Shown here: positions 33,695 through 45,559 of the stretch, piece after piece
Layout of the letters: each line of letters opens with the position of its first letter
Numbering within the stretch: the first letter of the stretch is position 1
NCBI GenBank assembly: GCA_015680685.1
Contig: MNCI01009245.1
Span: 93,060 to 154,137 of the forward strand
Length of the DNA stretch: 61,078 nt
Direction: 5' to 3'
DNA from: Gnetum montanum
Lineage: Eukaryota > Streptophyta > Gnetopsida > Gnetales > Gnetaceae
Program-made: the position numbers and the translations under genes
Notes under the pieces: model-generated
Databases searched by the model: none
Seen by the model: the letters and a program-made list of their open reading frames with translations, nothing else
Told to the model about the DNA's origin: nothing

Positions 33695-36553
33695 AAACAA
33701 TCCCAAGTGATGAAGGCTCTTGAGGCTCCAAAGGACAGTCTCTTGCTTTGAGTGCATGTTGTGGTTGAGGTGGTTGTTGTGGTTGTCCAATGGCAATTGC
33801 AACTTCTAGCAGAAGACAAAAGGCATCCAAAAATACCTTCATATTCTCCTCCTTACTCTAGGAATCATTCACGGTCCACACTACATCGCCAATGTGGGCC
33901 AAAATGGGAATATCCCATGCATAGGGCATTGTAGGGAACAACTCCTTTACATTTACGAACCAGGCAACTAACTATTTGTGTTCGATGTCGAACTCTCTAA
34001 CTACATTCTACAACTCTTGGTAATCATTCATCCTTTTGTCTAAGTTCTCATTAGTTGATCTTTGATCAATGAACTTCACCTTGAGAACCTTAAGTTCTGC
34101 ATTTGCACTCTCAAGCTTTTACTTAGTCTCTTAATGGTGCTTGAACTCTACCTCATACAACAAGTATGAGTTGGCCACTTGCTTCTCTGATTTGGACCAC
34201 TATCTTCTAGTAGTCAACATCACAAAGTTTGCATACCAAAGATTGGCAAGCCCCATGTAGTTGTTCATCTCCTTGATCTACATCTCCTTCAGGTGAATTT
34301 CCACCTTGTTGTATGCATTCAACCCATTAAAGATAGGCTACCAGACATCACTTCTTTGTTGGAGTTGCTGAAGGACCTCATTTACTTTTTCCTTCACCAA
34401 TTGGATGTGCTTTTCATTAACTTCTTTTTGTAGACCAACCTTATCTCTATAATGGTTCTTGATCCTTTCAAACTTGAGGGCCTCATTCTTCTAGGTGGCT
34501 ATCTCTATTGTAGATTTCTAGTGAAGCACATGGACTTCCTACATGGAGAGGTTTCTATTTTCGATTTTCAATCTCCTTAATTCTACATTCACCTTGGCTA
34601 ATTATTGCTAATATTGATGGATAAAATCTACCATCTGCTACTTTTTCACATCAACATTCTACAAGCAATGATTCTCTATGATCAAGATCTCATTCTCTTG
34701 ATGCGTCTAGGCTAAGTCCTTTTGGATGTTATGCACTATGGCATTGGCCAAAAATTAGTCAAAGACCATCATCTCCTTTATGTTCTCAACCTTTTTTATT
34801 TTATCCTAAAGCTATTTGAAAGCTTCATTGTGCATTAGTGATGGGTTGAGCAATGAAGGATTAGCAAGGTAGGCTCTCAAATCAACAACCTCTGTAGCCA
34901 AGTGTTGGTTCTCTAATCTGGCTATTTCAAGTTACCAATCCATTATGATGCATTTTCTCCTAACCTCAAGTAGCTACAACTATGTTGTAATGATGATATC
35001 CAAATGGTCAAAGACATTCAAAATGTGTTACCTAGTTTCCACTAGTCAATCCAACAATTCCTCATGCTAGGCTATACTCAATTGACCATTGAGAGTTCCT
35101 ATGAATGTCTGCACATCTCTAAGTGCAAAAATATCTGGTATAGATGCTACAAGTACATTAAGTACTTTGGCTACTTTTTTAGTAACCACTTTGGCTACCA
35201 TATACTACTCATGGTACTACATCACTAGGATAGTTGCCCCCTCACCATCCTCTGAACATACCAAAAAGGTAGCAACATTCCTAGAGATGTCTAGGAATTA
35301 CTACTATTACAAGAGGAACATCATTACCTATTGAGCACTTGGATTTGACCTTATGGGCACCTACATTCTTTGGGCAAAGAAGATTGATACCCCACCTTCC
35401 ATTTAACTTATGGTTTGAGCCACTTTGTTGAGGCGGCTGATCACTAGTTTGTACACAGATGGATCACCATCACTCATTTCTACTTACTGCTACTACTGTT
35501 GCAAGAGCTACTCTTGAAGTTCATGCATGTATTCAATATTAGCAAGAGTCTCCAATGCTATTTCATGAGTGGGTGGTGGAGGTGGTGGTTGCTACTCCTC
35601 TTCTTGAATGGCTTTGGTAAGCACCTTGCCCTTCATAATTTCTATCCAAGAGGTAGTTGGAGCTTGTTGGATACCATCATTTGTATAGCATGCTATGCCT
35701 CCCCTCTTGCATAATTTTTTGATGAGGCATGAAAAGGAGAGTCCCTTTCTTCCACATTCTTTTTCATTAAAGCACTTCTCTATCTCAAGATAAATTAGCT
35801 ATGGAAGCTTAATCGGGAATCAACTACTTAGAGCCACATGCAAAAGTGAAGAAAGTTGTGATTTTTCTTGACTTCACTGTTGGATTGAGGTGAAAGGACA
35901 TAATCTTGAAGTATGCAATTTCACCTTGGTGAGTGCACCAAAATCCTTATAGTCTACTCCATAACACTACTATGTCCATTCTTACTTAACACAGGGATCT
36001 ACCTACATTAGAATCTACGCAATATTGGCCCCAATTTCTAGTAATTCAAGGGCCTCTAAAATTTCTTTCACCAATTAGGACACTAAAATTTCCTTAATTT
36101 TGACCATTGAACTAACTTGTGGATTATTTCAAAAAAGATGCATCTCTCCCATGTACCACTCCCTGATAGAAGTGATGATTGACCACATGGAAGAGGTTTT
36201 TAACTGGGCTTTGACTTTTGGAGGTGTAAACTCCAAGAAGGATCCAAAGTTTAATTCTTGAAGCATAGATTTCTAGACATCCTTGTTATAATCTACTTAA
36301 AGAAGGCATCTATCAAGGTGACCTCAAGGTTCAGTCTTGGCCCTAGTGCCTCATCTTAGTGTGACTTCAATCACAATAGCTTCTTTAGGAATCTATTGGA
36401 CAAATTCCACTTCAAGCTCCTCTTGAAGAGGTTTCATTGCATGGGTTTTAACTACTTGATCATGGGTCTATTCTTTGCCTCTTCTGATTCTTGGTTGTTT
36501 ATACCTTAGTTGGGACAGTTCTCCTTCCTCACATGCTTTACCTTAGGTGCCAT
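33695..36553 (-). pseudogene. Second ORF of element D (coiled-coil transposon protein), antisense to window, sense to D
   Basis: ATG at 36553 (MAPKVKHVRKENCPN) parallels MAPKRGQ of element B and is likewise preceded by an AG (minus 36555-36554). The minus-strand translation is rich in Lys/Glu/Leu/Asn over about 34000-35000, consistent with the coiled coil of B, and ends near 33695 with a short Pro/Ser tail. It is badly broken by stops. Located between the spacer and the 3' LTR, as in B. Confidence 0.6.
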
Positions 36554-38650
36554 CTATGATCACAACATAACCAAGGATTAGCATATCTTATCTTTTAGCA
36601 TTTAAGTACCTTATCTTGTTGGGCAATTACACTTAGGATAAGTTATGACCATGGTGTATTGATCATTTTATTATTATTTTAATGTTATTTGATTTAGAAT
36701 GTCACCAAAGCTTTTTGGAAGGGTTTAACTTATCAAAAATTGTTATTTTAATATTGGTTTCTTACTTAAACCTTTGTGGAAGTTAGAAAACTTTTGAAAA
36801 ATTTTCCCTCAAAAAGTTAAGGTTTGTGGACCCCATGATAAAGAGCTTACCTTTGATAACTACAAGACTAAAGAATAGAGTGAATCAAAAAAATAGTTAA
36901 GAAGTTATAACTTTTGGAAGGTTCTAGGCTCTAAAAAGTTCAAAAACTCCCCCCTCATATGAGCTTAAATGTGAAAAAATCACCAAGGGGCATTGTTTAT
37001 TTATATACTTTTTGCCTTATGTTGATGGGGTCTTATCAACGAGGTTGATGTAGAAAATTTTTCACATTGAATATTTTGAAAAATAGAAGGAGTTTAAACA
37101 AGAAATTGGAATCCTCGTAGAGCTAGAAAAGCCATGAACATGATGAAATGCTTGAAATTTATTTGAAATGCTTGATTATTCATGAAAATTGGAGTTTTGA
37201 GTAGGAGAATGAAATTTATTTGAAAAATGCCATAAGGAGCACATAGTTGGATGCAACCAATGGGGTACACAAAAGCTTTGATTGCAAAAATGCCTAAGGA
37301 TAAGGAGCTTAACTAGCATAACCAAGAGATATGCAAGTGGGTCCCCCCCATAGCAAGCTCTTGTCCTTCTTGCCCTTCCATACGCTCAAACTAATCCATG
37401 GGCCCTAGTGTTTATTAATGGTTATGAAAAATTTAATGTCCTAATCTGGAAGAATCTACCTAAGAATTTTAACACATCAAACTAAGAATAAAAAACTAGT
37501 AGTGAGGTGAATCATAGGAAGCATTGATGGATGAGAGGGAAGATGGAATGGAGTTCCATCTCATGGTCACATGAAGTCCCTTGTGTATTTTGTGGTTAAA
37601 TAACCCAATAAAGTTCATCCTTGGTCCATATTAAAACCAACCAATTTCAATGAATTTGCATCAATATTCTAAGACAAGTCCACCCCTAAAAGACATAAGA
37701 ATGCTCCCAAAAATCAGGCATCACTCCTTTATTAAGAAGAAAATAGAAGTAGGAAGTGAGAAAGGGCCATAGTTAGAGGGGACCTTCAAGCATGAGTAAC
37801 ATGTCTTTCTAGTCCCATGACCAACGCTTATAGCCTGTTATTTTTGTCTAAGAGATGTGCTTTGAATTCCCATCATTTTTTTGTTTGGATTTTTGGATTA
37901 AAATCACACCATGTAAATACTTACTTTCTTGTTATTGGTCGACAATAGAACAGTAAGAAATCCATGAGAACACTCATGCACTCAAGAGTTTAGAAAAGTA
38001 AAAAGAGCTTCAAATCCCCTATAAGTCACACCCTTATCAATCCATTTAATCTTTCCCAAGTTTAAAAACTACCAAGGTCACAAGTTTGTTAAACTTTCAT
38101 TAGTGAAAAGGGATCTCATATTTCCAAAACAAGGAAGAAAATAGAGTTTGTGGTTGGGTGGATGATGTGGACTCACTGCCTATTCCATGACAAAGAAACT
38201 TTGTCTTAGTTATCAATCATCAAAATTCAAAGATAGAATCTAGACATTAGCGATCAAAAATATTAAGTACAAACCACCATTAGCAAACAGCAATAGCATC
38301 ACTATGTCCTATTGGCAAGAAAGAAAAAAAATTATTAGAAAAACACACCAAAATAAGGTAAAATATAAAAGAAATTCTAAAATATCCAAGAAAGATAAAA
38401 CATACTAATGATGGTATACAAAAAAAAATGATAAAAAAAAACAACAAAGCATAAAAGCAAAAATGTGTAAAACAAAGAAAGTGTAAAGTAAAAAAGTGTA
38501 AAAATTGAGGAGCCACTTATATGATTAGCATAGATGGCCATCTTCCCCACAACTAGGTTGAAAGGAGGAGATCTAAAAAATTTAATGAGGTTGTCCATCC
38601 TATGAGGTGTCACTTACACTAGCTTGCCTAGGCTCATGAAAATGTTTAAC
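36554..38650 (-). other. Spacer of element D
   Basis: Equivalent to the spacers of A and B. Minus strand near 38600-38300 gives 'agatctcctcctttcaacctagttgtgggga', then a long T-rich tract with TTTTACAC repeats, matching element A at 5205-5450. Near 37340 the minus strand reads 'atggggggggacccactt', a decayed form of the block shared by A and B. No coding sequence. Confidence 0.6.
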
Positions 38651-40801
38651 TTGTTGCATGTTAACTAGTTGCTTCTTATTTGGACTCCTAGGATTGTAGA
38701 TCAACATGGCCCTAGAAGGAAAGGTTTTGTAAATTATGTAAGGCCCTTTTCACAATGTTTGAAACTTAGTTTGTTATGGCTCATGTGTGGGGTTCTAGTA
38801 AAGGACCTTGTCTCTAGTTTGAAATTTGACTTTCCTAATTTTGAGGTCATGGCATTTTTTGTTGAATTCCTTGTGCACTTGATTCAAATATAGGACCACC
38901 AATCTATTCTCATCTTGCACATTAACATTGATCAATCTTTATTTTTCTGCCAAGTTAAGGTCAAGGTCAAGGTCATAAGCTGTTGAAAGTGTACAAAGCT
39001 TGAATTGTATTGGAAGATTTTGAAGTTTTCTATACAGTAGCTCGTAGTGAGAATAGCCTATATGTAGTTTCCATGTGGAGCATAGGCCCAAAAGACATCA
39101 TTAAGTTTTGTGCTCTGGTCTCTCCTATATTTGCTAATTATTCTGATTAAGATCTTAGTGATCTTTCTATTGGTAACCTTAGCTTGACTATTGGCTTGGG
39201 GGTGATAATATGTTAATTTATGTTCTACCCCCAAGCGTTGCATAAGCTTTTGAAAGGTGGTGCTTGTAAAATGAGTACCATTTTTAGAAATCAGTGCACA
39301 TGGTACCCCAAACTTGTTTACAACATTTTGTTGTACAAATCAAGTAGCTATAGAAGAGGTATAATCAATAATGGCAACTACTTTTATCCATTTCATACAA
39401 TAGTCAACAATGACTATAATGTACATCTTTTCATTCAACATGGGTGTGATGGGATCCATGAAGTCAATGCCCCATATGTCAAAGAATTTCAATGGTTAGA
39501 TCCACTATTGAGGTTCCTCTATTTGATTAGTTATCCCACCATCACATTGACAAAATTCACAAGAGTGGATGAATTAGTGGACATCCCTCAAGAGTGTCAG
39601 TCAATAATACCTTGCTATCAAGATCTTAATGGTTGTACATCTCTCAAGATAATGGCTCCCACAAGGGCCCTCATGAGCATCTTGAAGAATGCATAGTTGG
39701 TCAGCATCAAGAACATGCCAATGAACTAGGCCATCAATGCACATCTTGTAAAGATGTTTTTTGATCTTCATAAAGTGTTTGCCCTGATGAAGAACTATTA
39801 TTTCTTATTATGATCTAACTCTTGTGGCATCTCCTGGGTAAGAAGATAAGTGAGGATGTCATTGTACTATGTAGGTTTAGCTAGCACTTATTCATTTATT
39901 GCACCAACAAAGAGGAGTTCATCAGGAAATTGATCAAAAAGTGATCTCTCCTCCTCTTTTTTATTCCATCACAACTAAGACAATTGGTCAACAATGACAT
40001 TCTCAGTCCCTTTTCAATCTACCATTGTGAGATCGAATTCCTATAAGATCATAAGCCACTATATGGCATAGGGACTCACCATTGGTTTGTTCATCAAGAA
40101 GTAGATTACACTATGATCTATGCAAACGAATATCTTGTACCCAAGCACATAGTTCCTAAATTCTTCCAAGGCATACACCATCATCATTAGTTATTTCTCC
40201 ATTATGATGTAGTTCAATTGTGCATCCACAATGCTTTGGCCCCCACTATGGATGTAGTATGGATGTTTTTGATCATTCAACTATGTGAGCATGACTTCCA
40301 AGGCATAATTTGATGCAACTATCATGATGTGAAATGGTTTAGACCAATCAAGTGCTCATAGAATTGGACTTTCTACAATCTTCTACTTTAGTTGCTAGAA
40401 TGCCTTTTTACATTCCCTAGTCCAAATGAGCATCTTTCTTTGTCAGCTCCACCAATAATTTAGCAATCTTAGAGAAATTCTCTATGAATCATCAATAGTA
40501 GTTAGTGTGGCCAAGGAATGACTGGACATCTTAGAAAATTTCTAGTTGATGGTTTATTCCTTGGATAACCTTAATCTTTTCAAGGTCCACCTCAATCCAT
40601 GTTTGTAAGATTCTATGCCCCATAACAATGCCCTCTTGGACCATTATATGGGTCTTTTGCTAATTGAGCCAAAGGTTATTCTCCACACACCTTTTTAGCA
40701 CTTGCTCAAGGTGGTCTAGGACTTGCTCAAATGTAGTGTCATAGGTGGAGAAGTCATACATGAAGACTTTCACCCCACTACTAATCTACTTTTGAAAAAT
40801 G
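38650..40801 (-). pseudogene. Element D integrase, RNase H and C-terminal RT
   Basis: Minus strand, reading leftwards from the insertion. RT thumb side about 40795-40440 ('VKVFMYDFS', where the usual F-M-D-D-F box has Tyr for the first Asp; 'QSFLGHTNYY'). RNase H about 40330-39990 ('DAQLNYIIMEK', 'CIDHSVIYFLM', 'GTENVIVDQLS'). Integrase about 39750-39060, with the HHCC finger ('HEGPCGSH', 'CEFCQCDG'), core motifs 'FDIWGIDFMDP' and 'ISKNGTHF', and 'YHPQANSQAKVTNRKI' (61 open codons at 39243-39058). The motif style is Athila/Tat. Catalytic positions are altered (integrase second Asp lost, usual Glu replaced by Lys), so it is inactive. Confidence 0.85.
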
Positions 40802-40949
40802 CTAAGTGTTGGCACATTTGGCCATTTCATGGAACAGTAAAACTCTTGATTTGAAAATTAAAACTCATGGGTTCAATTTTGGTAAGCCTCTTGCTTCATT
40901 TTCAATAAATTACAAAAGTCAAGTCATGCTTCTAACATTATGTATTCAA

Positions 40950-41022
40950 AGTTTGTTGGCTCATCCGGTAAGGTATGTATCCACGTAATAACATATCAAA
41001 GTTCAATTGCCCAGTTGTTAGG
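40950..41022 (+). repeat. tRNA-like (SINE head or tRNA pseudogene) segment
   Basis: TGGCTCATCCGG (40957-40968) resembles a pol III A box, and GTTCAATTGCC (from 41001) a B box; the two starts are 44 bases apart, as in tRNAs. A second B-box-like GTTCGAATG occurs near 41048. No cloverleaf was verified and no 3' tail located, so it may be chance or an old SINE. Confidence 0.35.
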
Positions 41023-41079
41023 ACTCTGTGGTGTGGCTCTAAATCAAAGTTCGAATGAGATGATAGGATTGTTATTGGG

Positions 41080-41700
41080 TGTGATTTTGGTGCAAAAACA
41101 TAGATATGTAGATATATGTGAACAAGAAATACACGATGATTCATGGGTGTTGCGTGGCCGAATTCAGCGCAAATGCTTCCACGCGCTCTGCCCCAAATTC
41201 ATCTTCTATCCTGAAATGGATAAGACACATTGAAGAGCACAGCTTCATATTCTTCTTCTTCTCAATCTTTTTCTTTTTTCACCCACATCCATACCTACCC
41301 ACAAACACAGAACTTGAGTCTGACCCTGAGCCTACATCTGCCTTTTCTTTTTTGCAAAGGCATGACTAGAAATTGCTCCTTTTCATGGGTAGCAATTTGA
41401 TGGCGGTATCAACATTATTGGCATCATCCATTTTGCATGCTGAAGCTGTTGAATTATTTTGGGGGCATAATCAGATTCTGAACCAAGGTTATTATCCGAG
41501 AACAAGATGCAGCAGTTCTACTGCATTAACAGGAAGAAGAAGAAGAATTCGTTACAGGCGTAGGCGTATTCCTGAGCAGAGGTTACTTTGTTGCTGCACC
41601 AGTAATTCCCATGAAGAATTAAGCTCCGACCATGGTGATGGGTAGCACCATTGGGACGTTCTTGGCCTCAGATAGGCTATGACATTTTGTTGAACACTTG
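41080..41700. other. Left part of insertion G beyond the U-box ORF
   Basis: Relatively GC-rich. The minus strand directly downstream of the U-box stop would hold that gene's 3' sequence. An AG-rich run 'aggaagaagaagaagaattcg' lies at 41530. Short plus frames (41118-41369, 41373-41645) show no motif. Confidence 0.4.
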
Positions 41701-42582
41701 CTACACAAACTCCATTTGCAGCACCAACACCAGCATCTTCTGCACCTTCAACCTATGCCCAGACTTACACAGCCACTGAAGAACACCCACAGCCATAGCC
41801 GTTCCCACCACTGACACGTGCTCAATCTTCCTACACAGTAACGGCACAGTCAACACATGGTCCGCCACTGCTGAACAACCCTCAAGTATTCGTACGAGCA
41901 GATGCAGAAGGCACAGAATCCTTTCCAACGCCGTCACGCTCTCCACCCCTGTCAAAAGCTTCATCATCGCCAGCACAACTCTAATCGACACCACGTCCAT
42001 ATAGTTCTTGCATGAGTACTCACATGCATAAGAGAGTACCTTTGTTTTGGCTGAGGACACAGATGCTTCGGCGGTGCCGCTAAGGAGGTCGACAAGGCCA
42101 TGGGACTCTGCCACACTTAGGAAATTCCACTTTTGGACTAATGATACAGACAATGCCAAAGTAGTCGCGGTGACTGTGGGTCCCGGGCTAGAAAGCTGCA
42201 TAGCTACGGTCTGCAGTGACTCTAGCGAAGATGAAGCACTGGGTCTGACAAGTCTGGAACTGGAGTCTTCGTTTCCACTGGTCCGGACTGGTTCTAGTTG
42301 TGGACCATAATTGGAATTGGAATTGGAATTTTCAATGGTGCTTTGATCAATCCAGGGGTGGATCACTTGCAGCAGTGTGTGGTTGGGCATGAGATGAAGC
42401 GAGGGAAGCAACTCATTTATGATTCGGTATGTGCGTTGGTTGTAGCGGTGCAGCCAAGTATGGATGCTGCTTCTAACATAGGTGATGCTGATGCATAGCG
42501 TCACTGGATCTCTCATTATTTTCATTGATATGGAACATCCAAACCATGCTGGAACCACTTCTGCATTTGTCGCCATCACCAT
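41701..42582 (-). pseudogene. U-box E3 ubiquitin ligase fragment, PUB22/23-like
   Basis: A 293-codon open frame. Residues about 8-80 form a decayed U-box: 'WFGCSISMKIMRDPVTLCISITYVRSSIHTWL' then 'MPNHTLLQVIHPW', where the family has a C-P-I-S core, a G-I-T-Y-D-R motif and T-P-N-H-T-L. Here Pro of CPI is Ser and Gly before ITY is Ser. The rest is Ser/Leu-rich and armadillo-like ('VRILEGCSAVADHVLTVPLLCRKI', 'GTAMAVGVLQWLCKS'). Plant PUB22/23-type ligases are cytosolic, usually intronless and about 430 residues, so this copy has lost roughly a third. The frame is clean compared with all surrounding relics, which suggests more recent capture or residual constraint. It lies inside insertion G, itself inside retrotransposon RT, so it is a displaced copy and not the host locus. 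Confidence 0.75.
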
Positions 42583-42699
42583 TGTTATGCATATACTTAT
42601 CCACCCATGTATGCCTCAACTCCATCGTTACTATGTATGCCTCAACTCCATCGTTACTATTACTATTAGGATAAAAAAAGAATATAATTAAAAAATTTT

Positions 42700-43233
42700 A
42701 AAATATATGCATAAGATGTTTATTTAACAATGGGACACTTGTCAACCACAGCTTTTTTATCTCTATGGTGGTTACAACCATCCAAGATTTTTGTAACTTA
42801 CCTAACTTTTTGGGCAAGTAACCTCCTAACTTGTTGGGCAAGTAATCTCCTAATTGGTTGGCCAAGTTACTTGGGAGAGAAGTTAGGTAAGATATTTTTG
42901 AATATGTAACTTACCTAACTACCTTTGAACCCTATAAAAAGGCTTCAGGGGTCAAGGGGGATCGGAACTTGGAAGAAGACATTGATACTACACTTTGGAA
43001 GGCTACTAGCTAGCACTTGGGCTCTCACTTGGAGACACACTTTGGATTCCGGGAAGAGCTTGTAAGAAGAAATTGTGAACGATTGCTTGATGGCTTGCTA
43101 AATAAAAGATTTCAGCCTCTTTATCATAGTTCTGTGAGTTATGTTTTTTATTTTTTATTTTTGTTTAAATTGTTTAGCTAGTGGTTTAGATAGTATCATC
43201 CTTGGCAAGTAATTTTGGGATTTTTAGATTGCT
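42700..43233 (+). promoter_or_regulatory. LTR/promoter-like stretch in insertion G
   Basis: Contains repeated 'gggcaagtaa(c/t)ctcctaa' phrases, a TATA box CCTATAAAAAGG (TATA at 42933), and then AATAAA at 43101 about 165 bp downstream, the order expected of an LTR U3-R region. It stops at the assembly gap, so the partner copy cannot be tested. Confidence 0.45.
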
Positions 43234-43709
43234 NNNNNNNNNNNNNNNNNNNNNNNNNNNNNNNNNNNNNNNNNNNNNNNNNNNNNNNNNNNNNNNNNNN
43301 NNNNNNNNNNNNNNNNNNNNNNNNNNNNNNNNNNNNNNNNNNNNNNNNNNNNNNNNNNNNNNNNNNNNNNNNNNNNNNNNNNNNNNNNNNNNNNNNNNNN
43401 NNNNNNNNNNNNNNNNNNNNNNNNNNNNNNNNNNNNNNNNNNNNNNNNNNNNNNNNNNNNNNNNNNNNNNNNNNNNNNNNNNNNNNNNNNNNNNNNNNNN
43501 NNNNNNNNNNNNNNNNNNNNNNNNNNNNNNNNNNNNNNNNNNNNNNNNNNNNNNNNNNNNNNNNNNNNNNNNNNNNNNNNNNNNNNNNNNNNNNNNNNNN
43601 NNNNNNNNNNNNNNNNNNNNNNNNNNNNNNNNNNNNNNNNNNNNNNNNNNNNNNNNNNNNNNNNNNNNNNNNNNNNNNNNNNNNNNNNNNNNNNNNNNNN
43701 NNNNNNNNN
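43234..43709. other. Assembly gap (476 N)
   Basis: Lies inside insertion G. Frames spanning it are artefacts. The true missing length is unknown. Confidence 0.99.
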
Positions 43710-43932
43710 TTGGCTGAATCACTTTAAGATAAGTCATTTGTAGTTTACGCACAATGCAATCGTTTCATTTTACACAACCGCACGCCGCAACAGCACACAC
43801 ACATACTCACATTAACTACTGAGTTTATTTGGAGGTATCTAGGCCTTGGTGTTCCCAAAAACTAGCAGGCACCTAAATCATGTTCAAGGACACTCGTTGG
43901 CGATCACGTCCCAAACGGTTGCCAACACTAAG

Positions 43933-45240
43933 GACAAGGCATTCAAAGGTTATAGGAGCATTGCACAAATCAAAAGGCATCTTTTTGCATGCAAAAGTTT
44001 CCCAGGGACTTGCGAATGTTGTTTTGGCTTGGTCCTCAAGTGCAATTTGAATTTGGTTATAGCCACTATAACCATCTAAAACATTGTAGTAGCAATACCT
44101 AAAGATGGTGTTCAACACCTAGTCCATAAATGGCAATGGAAAATGATCTTTGTAGGTCATCATGTTCAATAACCTGAAGTCAATACAGACCCTCCACTTG
44201 CCACCTTTCTTTGGCACAATCACCAAGGCTAACCCACTTGCTATCTACAACGGGATAGATGAACCTCACCTTGAGGAGTAGTTCAATCTCCTCCTTAATG
44301 AACTACTTCAACTTGAGGTTCAAATACCACTACCGCTACCTCTTTGGCTTTATGGAAGGATTAATATAGATGTGATGCTAGCATATCCTAGGATCAATCC
44401 TAGTGAGTTTAGAATATGACAAACCAAAGGTTGTTATCGATTTGTTAACCACCTTCAATGACTTTCCTTTTTGTTCAAAAGAAACATTGGCATTGATTAT
44501 CACCAGCTTACCATTTGTCAAGATAGCATACTCTATACCAACAGGTAGAGTTTTCAACTATAAGGGCTCCTGTTTGAAATTTTTAGGGATTTCCAACTCT
44601 CCCTAATAAGTTTCATTAGGTTTATCATTGGAGAGTTGGTGATGAACTCACTCCAATTCATCCATGCCTTTAACATAGACACTTGTTAAGCTCTTAGTTA
44701 GTTCCACGAAAAGTGTGTTGCTTTTAGGATCAACTGTTAGCCATTGGTTTCCCTCCTATTTTGTGGCTATTATGTATAGGAAGCTTTAAATTTCTATCTC
44801 ATCTACACACTATTTGCATGATGTGATGGATGTACTTTTTATGGCCCATAATTTCTACACACAATTACAGCTTGTATCATTGTACATGATGCATGGAACT
44901 CTCTTCTTCTTTATCTTTCCAACTGTATTTGTCTTAAAACACTCTAAGAAAAGGTCTTTGATGTTAAGTTATGCATCAATGGTACATAGCCAAGCCCTTC
45001 CCATGATCATTGGAAAATCCCCCTTGCAATGATCAACTCAGATCACTAGAAAATTGGTAGGACATGATCAATCATAGGTGATGGTCATAACGTCCTCCAC
45101 TAGTCCCAAGGGGATAGTGAGGGACTAGTCTACCAACTTAAGATGTATGTTACTCTTCTTGAGTGGAGGCAGATTCTAGGCTTTGTACATCTTGTGAGAA
45201 ATCAGATTAACATCTAAAACACCACCAAATTTGGACTACA
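43933..45240 (-). pseudogene. Element D protease and N-terminal RT
   Basis: Minus strand. Protease about 45240-44930 with 'VNLIS', 'TIPLGLVEDVMTI' and 'FPMIMGRAWL', matching element A closely; its active-site triad is missing or replaced. RT about 44300-43933: 'VPKKGGKWRVCIDF', 'YKDHFPLPFMD', 'LDGYSGYNQIQIALEDQAKT' and 'MPFDLCNAP' (open at 44118-43873). The RT frame meets the insertion just after 'CNAPITF', and the remainder resumes at 40801. Between protease and RT a tail homologous to element A 4861-4900 ('KIKKKRVPCI') is seen near 44880. Confidence 0.82.
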
Positions 45241-45303
45241 GAATCTTGACTAAAAATTTGCCTAAGTGTCGGCATGACGCCACTTTTTGCAAATTTTTCT
45301 ACA

Positions 45304-45518
45304 TGTTGAGACTATGCTCTCCACTACCCCAAAGTGTAGTCAACCCAATGAAGATCTTAGATAGGTCAAAACTAGTTTTTTAGTAGAAACTTTCTAAGTG
45401 TTGAGACTATGCTCTCCACCACCCCAAAGTGTAGTCAAACATAGCTAGCATAAAGATAATTTTTTATAGATTTTTCCTAAGTGTTGGGACTATGCTCTCC
45501 ACATAACCTATGTAGTCT
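45304..45518 (+). repeat. Three-copy tandem repeat in H leader
   Basis: The phrase GTTGAGACTATGCTCTCCAC, followed by ACCCCAAAGTGTAGTCAA, occurs at about 45304, 45399 and 45483, spaced about 85-95 bp; the third copy has diverged. It lies just upstream of gag. Confidence 0.75.
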
Positions 45519-45559
45519 ACTAGAGCATCCCAAAGCTTGGATTAGGCATTCTAGGATCT

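Larger units (their letters stand above)
40807..43927. mobile_element. Insertion G: TSD-flanked element carrying a U-box gene fragment
   Basis: Inserted within the RT of element D. Ends are TGTTGGCA and TGCCAACA in inverted orientation, and CTAAG flanks both sides (40802-40806, 43928-43932). Removing the insert plus one CTAAG rejoins the RT motif region in frame, which fixes the boundaries. The ends could also be read as GTGTTGGCA with a 3-bp TAA duplication, so the class (LTR element, or a Harbinger-like DNA transposon) is open. Cargo: a tRNA-like segment, a U-box ORF on the minus strand, and an LTR- or promoter-like stretch with TATA and AATAAA. A 476-base gap hides part of the right side. 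Confidence 0.75.
32530..45240 (-). mobile_element. Element D: family-1 retrotransposon with pol, antisense, split by insertion G
   Basis: Read on the minus strand from right to left: protease, RT, RNase H, integrase, a T-rich spacer, the large second ORF, a purine tract and the 3' LTR (33456 to 32530). The upstream gag and 5' LTR are not present to the right, where family-2 element H begins. It is the only element in the window with an Athila/Tat-type pol, and it shares the protease tail with A and the second ORF with B. A 3121-bp insertion (40807-43927) interrupts RT. The boundary at about 45240 is approximate. Confidence 0.82.

Noticed and set aside
39220-39696. A 158-codon plus-strand frame
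   Set aside because: It lies opposite the element D integrase, whose finger and core motifs are clear on the minus strand; shadow frame.
41118-41369. Plus-strand frames in insertion G as genes
   Set aside because: They have no motif, and the coherent coding signal in this insert is the minus-strand U-box frame; these are shadow or UTR sequences.
42047-42310. Plus-strand 87-codon frame inside the U-box region
   Set aside because: Opposite-strand shadow of the U-box frame with no recognisable feature.
43186-43752. Open frames of 170-188 codons on both strands
   Set aside because: They run through the 476-base N gap and consist of unknown residues; they are artefacts.
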